Assembly (NCBI GenBank): GCA_963669155.1
Contig: OZ022589.1
Coordinates: 11,748,965-11,812,964 of the forward strand
Source of the DNA: Arbacia lixula
Taxonomy: Eukaryota; Echinodermata; Echinoidea; Arbacioida; Arbaciidae
Length of the DNA: 64,000 nt
Direction of reading: 5' to 3'
Shown here: positions 47,310 through 58,915 of the stretch, piece by piece
Layout: each line of letters opens with the position of its first letter
Numbering within the stretch: position 1 is the stretch's first letter
Made by a program: the position numbers and the translations under genes
The notes under the pieces: model-generated
What the model was told of the DNA's origin: nothing
The model's input: only the letters and a program-made list of their open reading frames with translations
Database searches by the model: none

Positions 47310-48335
47310 CAGGTAATACCAGAGGTCACATGGGGTTGTGCCCATACCAGCCTTGCCCTGTAGTCACAGTCCCTGTCATGTGGCATCCTCTGGGTGTGTT
47401 TGCACCAGAGGTTGTGTCCATACCATCCCTGCCTGTTGTCACAGGCCGTGTTTATCAACTTTTCAGAAATTTTAACGCATTTCCAAAGCCCTTTACGACC
47501 GCGTTTCCAAACGCGTTAAAAAAACGTGTTTCAAAAACGGTGCGTTTATCAACTTGATCACCCAAGTCGAAAACCGGCCTTGTCACCGAAAACATGTGGT
47601 TTAAACGTGTTTCAAAACAGCTTTGCGTTTATCTCACTTCTTTTAACAGGTTTCTGGTTTAAACACGTTTAGGATCGTACAAATTTGCGTGTTTCAAAAC
47701 AGCTTTCCAAACCCCATAATCAAAACACCTTAGCGTTTATCAACTCGTTTAAACGCATTTAAACAAATTTAAACGCGTTTGGAAACCTTAATTCTACCAA
47801 AAAAAGAGTTGATAAACACGCCCACAGTCTCTGTCATGGCATCCTCTGGATGTGTTAACACAAGGAGACGTACCCATAATAGCCATGTCCTGTTGTCATA
47901 GTCCCTGCCATGGCATCCTCTGCGTGTGTTAACACCAGAGGTTGTGCCCATACCAGCCTTGCCCTGTAGTCACAGTCCCTGCCATGGCATCCTTTGGGTG
48001 TGTTTGCACCAGAGGTTACGCCCATACCATCCCTGCCTGTTGTCACAGTTTCTGTCATGGCATCCTCTGGATGTGTTAACACAAGGGTATGGACCCATGA
48101 TAGCCATGTCCTGTTGTCATAGTCCCTGCCATGGTATCCTTTGGGTGTGTTAACACCAGGGGTTTTGCCAATACCAGCCCTGCCATAAAGTCACAGTCCC
48201 TGTCATGGCATCCTCTGGGTGTGTTAACACCAGGGGTTTTGACAATACCAGCCCAGCCGTAAAGTCACAGTCCCTGTCATGGCATCCTCTGGGTGTGTTT
48301 ACACCAGGAGTTGTGTCCATATAGTCTCTGCTTTT
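47310..48335 (+). repeat. 73/74-bp minisatellite, about eight units
   Basis: Units start near 47363, 47823, 47897, 47971, 48044, 48118, 48192 and 48266 with CACAGTCCCTGTCATGG-type sequence and share GGCATCCTCTGGGTGTGTT. The period is 73 or 74 bp, so no reading frame is maintained. Alternating unit types (TTAACACAAGG versus TTTGCACCAGAGG) suggest expansion of a two-unit block. It is interrupted at 47444-47821. Confidence 0.9.
47444..47821. mobile_element. Family M element interrupting the minisatellite
   Basis: 378 bp with ends GGCCGTGTTTATCAACTTTT and the complement of GGCGTGTTTATCAACTCTTT. The flanking CACA occurs on both sides, and the intact minisatellite unit has one CACA there, so this is a 4-bp target duplication. 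CGTTTATCAACT and TTTAAACGCGTTT-like words recur inside. No coding sequence; superfamily unassigned. Confidence 0.85.
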
Positions 48336-48782
48336 TAACATTTTTTTCAACTTACAAAGATGCATGCTCTTTTAATGACCTAGTGGTCGTCTGAAAATTT
48401 ATCTGTAAACGTAGTGTTTTGACAAACTCTTTAAGAATTGATTGTGACTCAAATCATTTCAAAGCACATCTTTGAATGGGCTTCAAATAGCAATTTCTCA
48501 ATCCATTTAAATGCATGATTTTGTTCATAGAACTTTGCCAATGTTACAGAATTGACTTTGCAAAATGCAGAATCTAAAGCTGATATAATTCTTTTTTTTT
48601 AAACAGAGCCTCTGCCCTCCTACAACATTCCTATGCAGTTTACACACATACTGCTATAACTTTCCTTCACCCCTCACTTCTCTGTTCAAGTCAAGCTCCA
48701 CAAAAATTCTGTGCCCTGATTAGACTTAAACATCTAAAAAAATCTTGATGAAAATACCAGTCCTATGGGCTGCACGCCCCCT
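48336..48782. other. No recognisable gene
   Basis: AT-rich DNA between the minisatellite and family G. Confidence 0.5.
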
Positions 48783-49773
48783 TTAAAGGGCAAGTCTACC
48801 CTGAAGTTGAATTAGATTTAAAGATTGTCCGTCCCTTTTGCAAGCTTAAAATTTGAAATCGTCTATCACGATCGTAAATTGAAGAAAGTGTGATTCAAGA
48901 CTATTTCTAAGAATATAGCATGTTGAAGCTTTCTGTAGATGTAAAAATTTTAGCTGTTAAATTTCAAACAGACTTTTTTCGTACTACGAAAAAAGTGTTA
49001 GTCTTTGTTACAGTATCTATGTGGTTATTATGCATGTGTGAAATCCTAATTTTATGAATAATTACCAAACTTTGGAGATGATTCCTTCTATAGAACAATT
49101 TCTTTTCACAATGCGTTTTATAATTTAATAAACAGATTAATCAATAAAGCAGATATTTCAACACAAACTGCTAAGAGCCTGAGGTAAAGACTATTAATCA
49201 GACGTTGTTTACGTGCATTATTTGAATTTTACACTCTGTATCAGTTTCAAATTATGAATATACAGCTTGCTAACACTTCTCGATATGTTTTGCCAATCTT
49301 TTTGATGGTTTTGTGGTGATCTGCAAAAGGGACGGGCTGTCTTTAAGTATAGCAGAAAATAAAAACAACTTTGTGAAGTTTTTACAAAATCCATCTAGAA
49401 AAGTTATGTCTTTTAAAAGTGTTCATTTTGTGACGTCACATACGAGATGCTCTCCCATGCTTGTGCTGAGCTTAAATTCTCCTTGTTCTGGTTTTTGTTA
49501 AAGGAATAAATGTTTTCAATAGAGGTATATGTGTACAAAAACAAAATATGAAATGCACATGTAAAATGGTCAACATCCTTTGGAGAAAATGGAATTTTTT
49601 AGAAATTAGTACACAACATATAGCAGAGTACCTCCCAAGTGAAGTCACAAAATTATGAATTCGTAACTCTCTTATCCTTTGACAGATTTTTGTAAATCAT
49701 TCTCTAACATGTTTCTTTCATGTGTTTGCTTACATTAAAATCAACCTAACTTTACGGTGGAATTTCCCTTTAA
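48783..49773. mobile_element. Family G TTAA element, split by a family F element
   Basis: Ends AGGGCAAGTCTACCCTGAAG and the complement of AGGGAAATTCCACCGTAAAG, bounded by TTAA. A 529-bp family F copy lies 31 bp inside the left end. Without it, G is about 460 bp. Internal TTTTGTGACGTCACATACGA resembles the element at 62988, so those are related. Confidence 0.85.
48818..49346. mobile_element. Family F TTAA element, copy 2, nested in G
   Basis: 529 bp bounded by TTAA, ends AGATTGTCCGTCCCTTTTG and the complement of AGACAGCCCGTCCCTTTTG. Near identical to 46224-46750. It must have inserted after family G. Confidence 0.92.
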
Positions 49774-49923
49774 AGGTATGGGATAGCCTTGGTAGGAATT
49801 AAAGGACCATCACCATGGCGTGGGGCTTGTGTCAGAATCTCAGCACCCATCCTTGTTGGATTTCAGGATAACATGAAAAAAAAATCATTTAAAAATTATA
49901 AAAGTTGTTTGAAATTTAACGAA

Positions 49924-50038
49924 GGGCTCCGTCTTATAAAGCTATGAGTGATATGAATTAATCTTAAATCCAGTCCCCAATCTCTAATGTCCAGAGTTAC
50001 GATTGATATCGATCGTAACTGTTTATAAAACAGGGCCC
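49924..50038. mobile_element. GGGCC-ended foldback, family J
   Basis: 115 bp from GGGCTCCGTCTTATAAAG to TTTATAAAACAGGGCCC, with an internal GTTACGATTGATATCGATCG near-palindrome. The ends are like families I and K though the interior differs. Flanks AAG/CAG are one base off a CWG duplication. Confidence 0.65.
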
Positions 50039-52158
50039 AGGACCCGTGATGACGGTGGGACCATTCCGCCAGGGTAATGGGTCCCTGTAATCACTGCCAC
50101 GACCGTCACGTCCCTTTAAGTTGGAAAACTGACTGACTGGCCTGTCAACCTCATCATGTCGGCACTAATTCCATCAAAACTTTGATGTGGAGCGGGGAGG
50201 GGAGTAGGCCCGCATTTTCTCCCTCGTTTTCTTCTTCTTCTTCTGATGGTTTCTATTTGCCAGTGCTGGATTTTCCCCCTTTTTTAATGGCCTTTGTGGG
50301 CTCCAGGGAGTTCAACTTGATGTCAGTGAGAAGGAGGCTGCAACTATCAAGCACCCTTTCACATCATACAGATAATCCTTACTATAATTTGGCTAGAGTT
50401 GTGTGTTCACCTGTTTATTTGAAATTGTTTATCTCTGTGATTTTCAATTTAATGGAGGTAAACATTTTTCCAACCATGATCACAGTGCTTCCAAATTATC
50501 CTAAGGGGGTTTGTTATTTTTTGTGTCCATTGATTGTCAAATTGATTGGTGATAATAATATAGTACATGTACTTGCTGCGCATGATGTTGTATGTAATGT
50601 AATTTATCTGGCACATAAAGGGTTAAAAAATCAAAATCCTACACAATGGCAAAATGAGATGATTCCAAAGGTCGTCAGTATTGCAGTTAGCCTAATTCCA
50701 TATTAGTCTAATGGCGTCACTTTGAAGCCACCGGAACAGTTATACTACAAATTTAACTTAACCCTAGATCTTACCCAACACAACAATCAAACACAATACC
50801 CTTATTTTTCCACACAATGATAACTCCATCTGCATTATGATAAACACGAGTACAAAATCGTAAATAATTTGAGGCAAGTTCTTTGGAATCATCAAACTAC
50901 TAGAAGTAACAGAACCAAGCATGCACTATAGAAGACAAGCAGGCATCTGAGGGGTGATAACCATAGACCTTCTTGTTGCCATAATTGTGGTAGATATACT
51001 CTACATCGTGGTGAAGCCACGATGAGAGCCTGTGGATTCCTTGCGGGTTAAGACTCAGATGTGAACGGGGCTCGACCAACAGATGGCAATCAAGTTGGCT
51101 CCAAGTGTAAAGGCGGCAATGGCCATGTCAGATGCCAAGGGTTGAAACCGATTTTTAACCTTGCTCAACATCAAGCCGACAGCTGCTTCAAGGCACCAAT
51201 CACCCTCTCTGCCACTTTACCAATTACAGGCTTCTTGGTAAGTGGAGAGAGAGGGGATGAGAGAGGGGAGGGGGGGGGGGGGCTGGATGATCTTCTTTCC
51301 CCTTCAACAAGACACTACACTCCCTACTTACTTCACATACTTCTGAAGGACTCACACATCAGAAGGGAATTAACTTCGAGCTCGAGATTCACCACTGCTT
51401 CAACATTTCCTTCAAGAACCAAAGAGATACTCTGCTTGCTGGAAAGGTATTGTCTCTTAACTGGATCTTCAGGTCCTCCTTCATAATAGCTTTGTTCACA
51501 CTTCACACAGAAGCTATTTCCCAACTGCAAGTTGTTGCCTGTCACGTTCTGCACAGCAAGGAAATGACCTTAACTGTCTCCTGATTTGCATTGAGCGAAC
51601 ACACTCAATTGCCACTTGTGAACATGTCCTTGTCTCTTTGAGTGCCAGATGCAGGGTATGTCTTGTTATCACCAACCATACGAATGCTAACCAAGAATCT
51701 CAACACCATCAGTCTTGTAAAGTCTGCAAGAAAATAGGAAATTTTTACATGACATCTCTTCCCAGCTGCATTCCTTACACCATGCAATGAACAGATTTCT
51801 CAATTAGATACAAATGTTTAAATTTGATAGCATCTTTTAAGTACTTGTGTTTTCCTTCCTCTTCCTATTCCTCTTCTTGCCGCCGCTACATATAGGGCGT
51901 GGGTCCTTAACAGCTTTCTTCAATCGCTTCTTTGCAACTTGCCCGGTTGGAGCTATGGTGGGTGAGAATGATGGTGGATAGCGCATGAATCAGAATGGGC
52001 AGGATAAATGGAAGAGATACCTTTAAAGACCATGGAAATGCTGTACTGCTTAAGAACCTTCCTCACAATAATAGACAAGGAAACTGGTCTTGATATTGAT
52101 CTTAAACTTTCGAGTAGGTTTTGGGTGTGTCGTCCAAAACCTCTGCAGTTCGTGTATC
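50039..52158. other. No supported gene; one 174-codon frame
   Basis: The plus-strand frame 50182-50706 is the longest here not made of dinucleotide repeats. It has Phe/Val-rich hydrophobic stretches (residues about 70-100 and 105-125) but no domain I recognise, and its start lacks context. It could be chance. A G-run lies at 51270-51281. Confidence 0.3.
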
Positions 52159-52161
52159 CTA

Positions 52162-52622
52162 AGCCCCGTTCATATACCATATACCGCTATTATTACCGAT
52201 GCACATCGGTAAGCAAGTTTCCAGCGAGCCGCAAAAGCACCGTTCATATACACCCCCAAAAGCCGTAATGTTGCGGTGTTTTGGACAGCTGGACTCTCTC
52301 CAAACCAATGGTGACATGCTCCGCTCAGCCATACGAGCGGTAGGATTAGCGACCAACAGGCCAGAGCGCGATGCTAAAGGCGCAACATTTACGCCTATTT
52401 TGCGGACGCAGTTTATAAGATTTCGCTTACCGCAATATTGCGGTATTATTACTAGGTCTCGATCCGCGAAAAAGCCGCAAAATAAGCGCAAAAAAGGAGG
52501 AAGCAAATACCGCATTATTTGAGCGATTCCCGTTCATATACGCAGCTATCGGTAATGCATCGGCAAAATTGCCGCAAATGTTGCGCCTTTTTCGCGGATA
52601 GGCGGTGTATATGAACGGGGTT
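52162..52622 (+). mobile_element. Family A non-autonomous DNA transposon, copy 4
   Basis: 461 bp, AGCCCCGTTCATATACC to GTATATGAACGGGGTT, nearly identical to copy 2. CTA flanks both sides, a 3-bp duplication. GTTCATATAC appears at both ends and internally at about 52242 and 52531, dividing the element into three modules. Frames on both strands lack known domains. Confidence 0.92.
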
Positions 52623-52625
52623 CTA

Positions 52626-53400
52626 GAGACCAAGACAGCACATCGCAATTCTCTCAACACATGGTCCATACAGAAATCAATGATTGTCCGCGGTAATGCC
52701 AGCAGTGTGTGCAATACAAGGACCGCACTGCTGCTCACTGCAATAGAGCGTTCCCACCAGCAGCCATATCGGAGGACAAACGATAGAAAACCATGCATCA
52801 GACCATGAAAAGTCATTGCTTTCATGGTCTGATGCACATGTTTTTATTGTTTTTTCCTCCAATATGGCTGCTGGTGGGAATTTTCTATACAGTATATGAA
52901 TGTAGACTATGGTCTTATGTTTCAAACATAAACAAGGATAGTTTTTCACTTTTCCTGAAAATGTTTGACCAGCTATGACTGTGAAATATCATACATCTTA
53001 TCCTCAAGGTATACTGCTCATCCGTGTCAAGTTCCATGACTTATGTGAAAGGGCTACGCTGTCTTTAAACCACATAAGAAATGTGTGGAAGGTGTTGAAT
53101 TCATAACAGTTATTACTAGTTAATTGGACCATGTGCTTTTGAATTCTTCCAAGCCTGGCAAACACATTGTACATTCCGTAATGTAGCGTACGTCAAGGAC
53201 AGCCATTCCATGTGCCAGAAATTAGATGGCCTAATGAGATAGAGCAGTCTTAATGAGATGGAGTAGCCGTTAAAGATGAGGGGTAGTCGTGTAGCAGTCG
53301 AGACTTCTGGACCTGCCACGTGATCGCCAGTCCATTTCTTGGTAGATATAAGGATACCAGGAAGGACTCATCATAAACATTACAGGGAATAATTTGCTTG
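52626..53400. other. Non-coding apart from one hairpin
   Basis: Contains the foldback at 52751. Short frames on both strands overlap the hairpin arms and are not supported. Confidence 0.45.
52751..52880. repeat. 130-bp hairpin with CCACCAGCAGCCATAT arms
   Basis: The left arm TTCCCACCAGCAGCCATAT and CATCAGACCATGAAA pair with the right arm TTTCATGGTCTGATGCA and ATATGGCTGCTGGTGGGAA. Arms are about 58 bp with mismatches in the middle. Probably a small foldback element. Confidence 0.8.
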
Positions 53401-53767
53401 AGGTGCGTCTTCATTAGCCCGATCAGACAAAATAGAGAGCTATTTTGCTGATCCAGGGAACTAGCCTGAAGTTGCAATCGCGTCTTTATTAGCTCGAAAC
53501 TCATAAATTATGGGATGGCTTTGGTTGGGAGCTCGCATTCACGCACGTATAAAAACCTATTGCCTAAACAATGCCTCGTGGGCGCTGATGCATGCCAGGA
53601 TCAAGAAATTTTCAGGCTAATGAAGACGCTCCGAGCCAAGTAGTGAGCTATTTTGCCTGATCTGGCTAATGAAGACGCAAATAGCTAGCTATTTTGTGAT
53701 CTGGCTAGCTAACCCAATCAGAACAAGCTCGCTATTTCGCCCACATCGGGCTAATGAAGACACCCCT
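53401..53767. mobile_element. Family E non-autonomous DNA transposon, copy 4
   Basis: About 367 bp with ends AGGTGCGTCTTCATTAGCCC and GGGCTAATGAAGACACCCCT. TTG on both sides suggests a 3-bp duplication. Several internal CTTCATTAGC / GCTAATGAAG cores. Confidence 0.85.
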
Positions 53768-54177
53768 TTGGTGTAGGGGTACAATTGGCTACACATTTTT
53801 GGGCAGATTGCTCCAGAAAGTCACAGATGTATAGCAGTCACTGAATTGCTCATCACATTTTAAATTCTTAATTATTTCCTGACCAAGTGAAGCTGGCAGA
53901 ATGGTTCCGCCATGACTACAGTCCGTAATCTTGACCATGACTACCCCTTGCCTTTAAACCTCAGCAAGAATTCCTGGTGATCTATTAACTGATGGCAGAA
54001 TCATCTCAGCACAACTTCCAACCACATTCGCTCTCCCCCCATCAATACCTCATGATTTCTCGTGCCGACGCACCGTGATTGCAATTCCTGCTCGCATCAT
54101 CAGCATCAGGCTTGAACTCTCAATCAAAGAGCGCTCAAGGAACGGGCGACCCAGGCCACTCTCACTATACTACCCAA
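53768..54177. other. No recognisable gene
   Basis: Mixed DNA; nothing supported. Confidence 0.5.
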
Positions 54178-54360
54178 GGAAAAAAAATACACGGGGGCTC
54201 AGGGCGATTTTGCCCCCGAATTGCTTAAAACAGCCCTGGAAAATGTTTATAGAGCCCCCAAAATTCCCATAGACACAATGTAAAAATTGTAGCCAAATGG
54301 GTATTGTGCTCAAAAAGTAGCCCCCCGATAAATTTTGAGTTATTTTGTTCCCCTGACACT
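54178..54360 (+). repeat. Dispersed repeat P, copy 2
   Basis: Parallels the minus strand of 12655-12840. It starts near ACGGGGGCTCAGGGCGATTT and includes GCCCCCGAATTGC. The self-complementary GGGGGCT/GCCCCC words may fold. Class unknown. Confidence 0.6.
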
Positions 54361-54628
54361 ACCTTTCTAGAATCTACTTGTAACTTCTCATCTGCTACTG
54401 TGACACCAGTAACGCAAACAAGTCCCACAAGATAGCATTTTGTCCGGACTCTCAGTACCATACTATGATATTTTCCATGTAAATGGTAACACAGTTTATT
54501 GCCTATGGGGACTGAGAGAGATCTGAATCTTGTCCTCCATGTGTACGGTTTCAAGCTTGTAATACATCTCTGATGATGTTATTTGGCATAACATATATGC
54601 ATTAAACTCATATAGCAGAATGTTTTCT

Positions 54629-54829
54629 GGGAAAGGGAAGAAAGGGAAGGAGCCGCAGTTTTAAACCGCGGTATATTTTGTCCAGTACAGCATGAAACAT
54701 GATACTTTAGCCTAAAAAGCATCATGTTTCATGATGAACTGGACAAAATATACCACGGTTCAAAACTGCGGCTCCTTCCCTTTCTTCCCTTTCCCTTCCC
54801 CTATGCCAATTCCTTTGAGCTGTAGTGTA
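54629..54829. mobile_element. Family L palindrome, left-truncated copy
   Basis: Arms GGGAAGAAAGGGAAGGAGCC and the complement surround CAGCATGAAACATGAT. The right end GAGCTGTAGTGTA is intact; the matching left end is missing about 28 bp. Confidence 0.85.
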
Positions 54830-55309
54830 GGTCAGTGAAAGATAACTTGCTTTGGGAGAAGCTTTAACCCAAAAGACTGGCTATACAATGTGCCAGCATG
54901 TTAGCTACTAGCTTGCTGATGGAGTTTGCTCTATGGTCCATGCGCCAAGCATGCATGGCTAAGAAATACGCAACATACTTGGGCCTGTGAGACATGGCAA
55001 GATTCTTTGCGTTGGATGAATGCCTGCCCGAGGTCCCCTGGGACCAATGCCATGTGACTATCTAGTCCCTTGTCAATCTGGGCAGACTTCTCTCATCAAC
55101 TCCTCCACCCCAGTATCTATCTATCGCTCATCTTCATCTCCTCGTCTCTATCTACATGGCTACATAAACCTCTGCTCCTGTTATTTAGTGCATTCTTGTG
55201 CTTCTCACATTCTTTCCCTTTTCCCTTTCCATTCATGTTCGTGTCACAATTATCTTCCTTCCCATTCTTCTCTACATCTGTCTCTTGCTCCTTTTCTCTC
55301 TCTATGTTT
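54830..55309. other. No recognisable gene
   Basis: Mixed DNA grading into the following pyrimidine array. Confidence 0.5.
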
Positions 55310-55373
55310 CTGTCTCTATTTATGTTGCTGCCCCCCCTCCCTCTCTATCTCCCTCAATCTCTCTCCTTATTCT

Positions 55374-55410
<37 letters not shown>

Positions 55411-55444
55411 ACTCTCTCTTTCTCTCCCTCTCTCTCTCTATCTC

Positions 55445-55491
<47 letters not shown>

Positions 55492-55502
55492 ATCTCACTC
55501 TC

Positions 55503-55565
<63 letters not shown>

Positions 55566-55575
55566 ATCTTCCTAT
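55310..55575 (+). repeat. (CT)n array with TATCTCAC higher-order unit
   Basis: CT dinucleotides in which TATCTCACTCTCTCTTTCTC recurs three times, giving a higher-order repeat of about 60 bp. Frames of about 200 codons across it are artefacts. Confidence 0.95.
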
Positions 55576-57445
55576 CTCCATCTCATCCTGCTTACAACCC
55601 TTCACTCCCATGTCTCCAACGCAACTAATGAATTTCATCACCCATGTTCATGTGCCCTCACTGAATCACCGGTCTTGATGCCACCTTTAACCACCTCTCC
55701 GCAGCTTTTTGATCTACTCCAGAGCCAGCGCTACCCAATACCCGAGTCATTATTCCTGGTATTGGGTTTACAATGAAACACACGTGTGACAGGAATCAAG
55801 GGGCCCCCTGATTTGAAATACATCGGTGGCACTTCCGACACGGGCAGGTTAATTATCAAGGCCTGCTGGTATCAATAATGTAGGCAGGGGCGCGGTGACG
55901 TCAGGGAGGGGGCGCTCACAGGGCACTCGCCCCAATTCCTTGAAGGGGAAGGGGTGGGGGTGGGGAAGGGGTGGGGGTGGGGGTGGGGGTGGGGATGGGG
56001 ATGGAGTGGGGGTAACATAGGGGCAGGGGGAGGATGGTAGAGGTGTAGCTTGTGTCCTAGATTAGTAGACCTACTACAGAAAAAAATTGTGGCCCATCTT
56101 GTTGCACCAGAAGTGTTAGCCTGCTCTTTCACATTTAGCTGGTGAATTTTACAATTTAACCCTTTTAGTGCCAGACAAACTCCTGCTCTATCGGAAAAGT
56201 GTGTTTTACTTGTGCGAAAATGCACCAATGGTAGAGTGTTAATTGAAAAGACAGGAGCGTGTCACTCATTTACAACTGATTATGGCAATGGATCTCAGGA
56301 CTCGCATCCAGGTAGAATGGGCGATTCTAGTACCCCTTTCAGACCGATGAATTCCCGGGGAAAGACTGATAAACATGCAGGATATATGCTGTCCAACAAC
56401 CCTTTGTTTTTTATGTTGTACGTCAACTCTCACTCAAGCAGAATATTCACACTTGGCTTCCTAGCCTTATGAAATGAAAAGAGGCTCGAGAAATTAATTG
56501 ATGTTTACGACTTGATTTCACTACTAACTTTCTTAACCATTGAACTACCGGTGGTTTCTCCCTTGGTTCGTTTGGAAACCCATTCTGAATGGGGTTTAAA
56601 TACGCTGGAGGCGCATTGTCAGATGATGAAGATCACACCGAGTCACACTGGGAAGAATTAATATATAAATGCACTCTGCAAAACACTGCAGCATACCTGG
56701 AAGCAGATAATGCACTTTACACTGATTAGACACATAGTATTATGGCCACTGACCCATTTTAAATCCATTTCAGCCAATCATCATAGCCGTCCTCTGTTTA
56801 CATCTGAAACAGCAAAGATTAAAAGAGGCACGTTTCTAGAAGCAGAATGCATGGGAAAAGATACAGGTGTGGAAAATTGGCACTCATCCCCCCCCCCCCC
56901 CCATCCCCCTCAGATGGATTACAGCCACAGTGGCATTGATGGGAAAGTTTGGCTGATCTTGAGGCCCTATCTGCAAGGGTGATAACAGTCCTACAACAGG
57001 GTCATCATAAAGCCATGCGCAGGGCCAGATATAGACTGAGATCCAATACATACATGAGCAGAGTGTGCAATGTAGGCAAATGATACCATGAGAATTGGCG
57101 CCGTGCCAAGAGATCATGCAACCTCCTCCTCCTACTACTACTACACTACTACAACAACGCTCACATGATGCCAAACATGTTGCGAGGTTTCACAACATGG
57201 GTCCTCCAATACACTGTAGGCAGAACTGAGCTAATGTTGTGGAATGGGAGCATTTCAACAACACTCTTCAGAAAGAAGATAGCTTTATCTCTGCTTTCAT
57301 GTTCATGGTGTTATCAGGTAGGTGGAATTGTACGATGGGGGGGGGGGGAGGGGGGCAGACAATTAGAAGGGGCGGGGAGGATTTTTTCAATGTCTAATCA
57401 TGGGCCGAGGATGCAGATTGTATTATATTGGGACTTATACTCCAG
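55576..57445. other. No supported gene
   Basis: Contains the G-rich block at 55940, a C-run at 56888-56902 and a TTAACCCTTTTAGTGCC word at about 56156 that may be a piggyBac-like end. No domain in any frame. Confidence 0.4.
55940..56015 (+). repeat. GGGGGT/GGGGAT minisatellite (G-quadruplex prone)
   Basis: About a dozen runs of four or five G separated by one or two bases. Confidence 0.9.
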
Positions 57446-57553
57446 GGGCCATATTCATGAAAGCTTACTAGCCTAGCTAGTTACTAAAATAGCACATAGC
57501 TGAATGTACTGTAGAACCTAACTAGGCTTAGTAAAGTTTCAGGAATATGGCCC
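57446..57553. mobile_element. GGGCC-ended foldback, family K
   Basis: 108 bp, GGGCCATATTCATGAAAGC at the left and the complement of GGGCCATATTCCTGAAAC at the right. CAG on both sides gives a 3-bp CWG duplication. Confidence 0.8.
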
Positions 57554-58384
57554 CAGCTTTACAGATATTATAGCTGTAAAATGTACATGAAATCACCATT
57601 AACGAGTTCAAGTACAGGCCTTACAAAGAAGGTCATAATTTTGTCTACTTGCTTGACCCGCGATGATATGAAGGGAACCGTAGGGGTGGGGGAGGGGGGG
57701 AGGGGAGGGGGTTTGACAGTTTTGTGTTTACTCACACACTACAGACACTCAAGTAAGCAACACCTGTAACTGACAATAGTATTCACGTGGGCTTCATCTA
57801 CTCGTGTTGATCTCAACAAATGCAACGTGACCATTTCACGATGCCATATTTCTGACAAGCTTGATTCACCCAAGCAGCAACAACTCAGTAGATACTTCAT
57901 CATTTATATCACAAGGACTCTAAATCCCTCAACATTAGTTTCCACATTACCGTGAACCAATAAATTGAAACTTGAATATTGCATACATGCTAGAAAAGTG
58001 GCATAGACACTTACAACAAATTTTTCTACAAATTTGCCCCAAAGCATCTGCCCTACTACATATGTTTTTGGACTGTTTGTATGCATTTTAAAATAAACAT
58101 ACTGTACTAATGTGGATGAAAGCAGTCATAGTATTTCAATGTAATAGATTGAAATGTTCAAATTTGATTCCTGTTTTTATTCACAGTTTGCATCCTGCTG
58201 TAAGGGTCTCCTACATAATCTCCCTCACATTATAATGTGCCATGAGAGCGCAAAGACTGGCAATGGGAACAAGCCCCCTGTACACACTGGAGCCACAAAG
58301 TTCATTGTTTGTTCAAGTGCACACTGTAATCCAACCTTGGCTGACAGTCACCCGTCCATGACCAAATGCTCCATAATTCCATTT
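57554..58384. other. No recognisable gene
   Basis: Two G-rich patches lie nearby at 57338-57355 and 57684-57711. Nothing else is supported. Confidence 0.45.
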
Positions 58385-58403
58385 TCTCCTCCTTCTCTCT
58401 CTC

Positions 58404-58441
<38 letters not shown>

Positions 58442-58499
58442 TCTCCTTCCCTCTTACATCTACTCTCTCGCCTGGTTTCATGACCTCTTCATTCTCTTT

Positions 58500-58545
<46 letters not shown>

Positions 58546-58915
58546 TTTCTCTCTCTCTGTCTCATCCGCCCCTCCTCGCCATTTCATCCCTCTATATTCT
58601 CTTCTTTCTTTTTCTTTCTCTCTCCCTCTCTATTCTCTTTCAGTCTGTATTATCTTCCCTTCCCTCTCTCCTATTCTCTCCCCTCCTCCTCTCTCTCTCT
58701 CCCTCTCTCTATCTCTCTCTTTCTCTATCTCTCTGTCTCATCTGCCCCTCCTCCATTTCATCCTTCTTCATTCTCTTCTTTATTTTTCTTTCTCTCTCAC
58801 TATCCCTCTGTCTCTCTCCTTCTCTCCATCTCATCACATCTCCCTCCATTCATGTGTTCTGTCTCTCCTTCTCTCTATCCATCCCCCCCCCCCTCTCTCT
58901 CAATCTCCATAAATC
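58385..58915 (+). repeat. Large (CT)n array with repeated TCATCCGCCCCTCCTC block
   Basis: About 530 bp of pyrimidines. A block containing TCATC-GCCCCTCCT-CATTTCATCC appears at about 58561 and 58739, so the array has a higher-order duplication of about 178 bp. The 248-codon frame is an artefact. Confidence 0.95.

Noticed and set aside
47310..48335. CRISPR-like regular array
   Set aside because: Whole 73/74-bp units are similar, with no short repeat plus unique spacer pattern; it is a minisatellite.
49798..50119. TTAA-bounded element around family J
   Set aside because: AGGACCATCACC and AGGGACGTGACGG ends are only weakly complementary; may be coincidence.
50182..50706. 174-codon plus-strand frame
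   Set aside because: Not low-complexity, but no recognised domain or splice context; compatible with chance in 64 kb of six frames.
55020..55776. Three overlapping frames of about 200 codons
   Set aside because: All cross the CT array in different frames, which shows they are artefacts.
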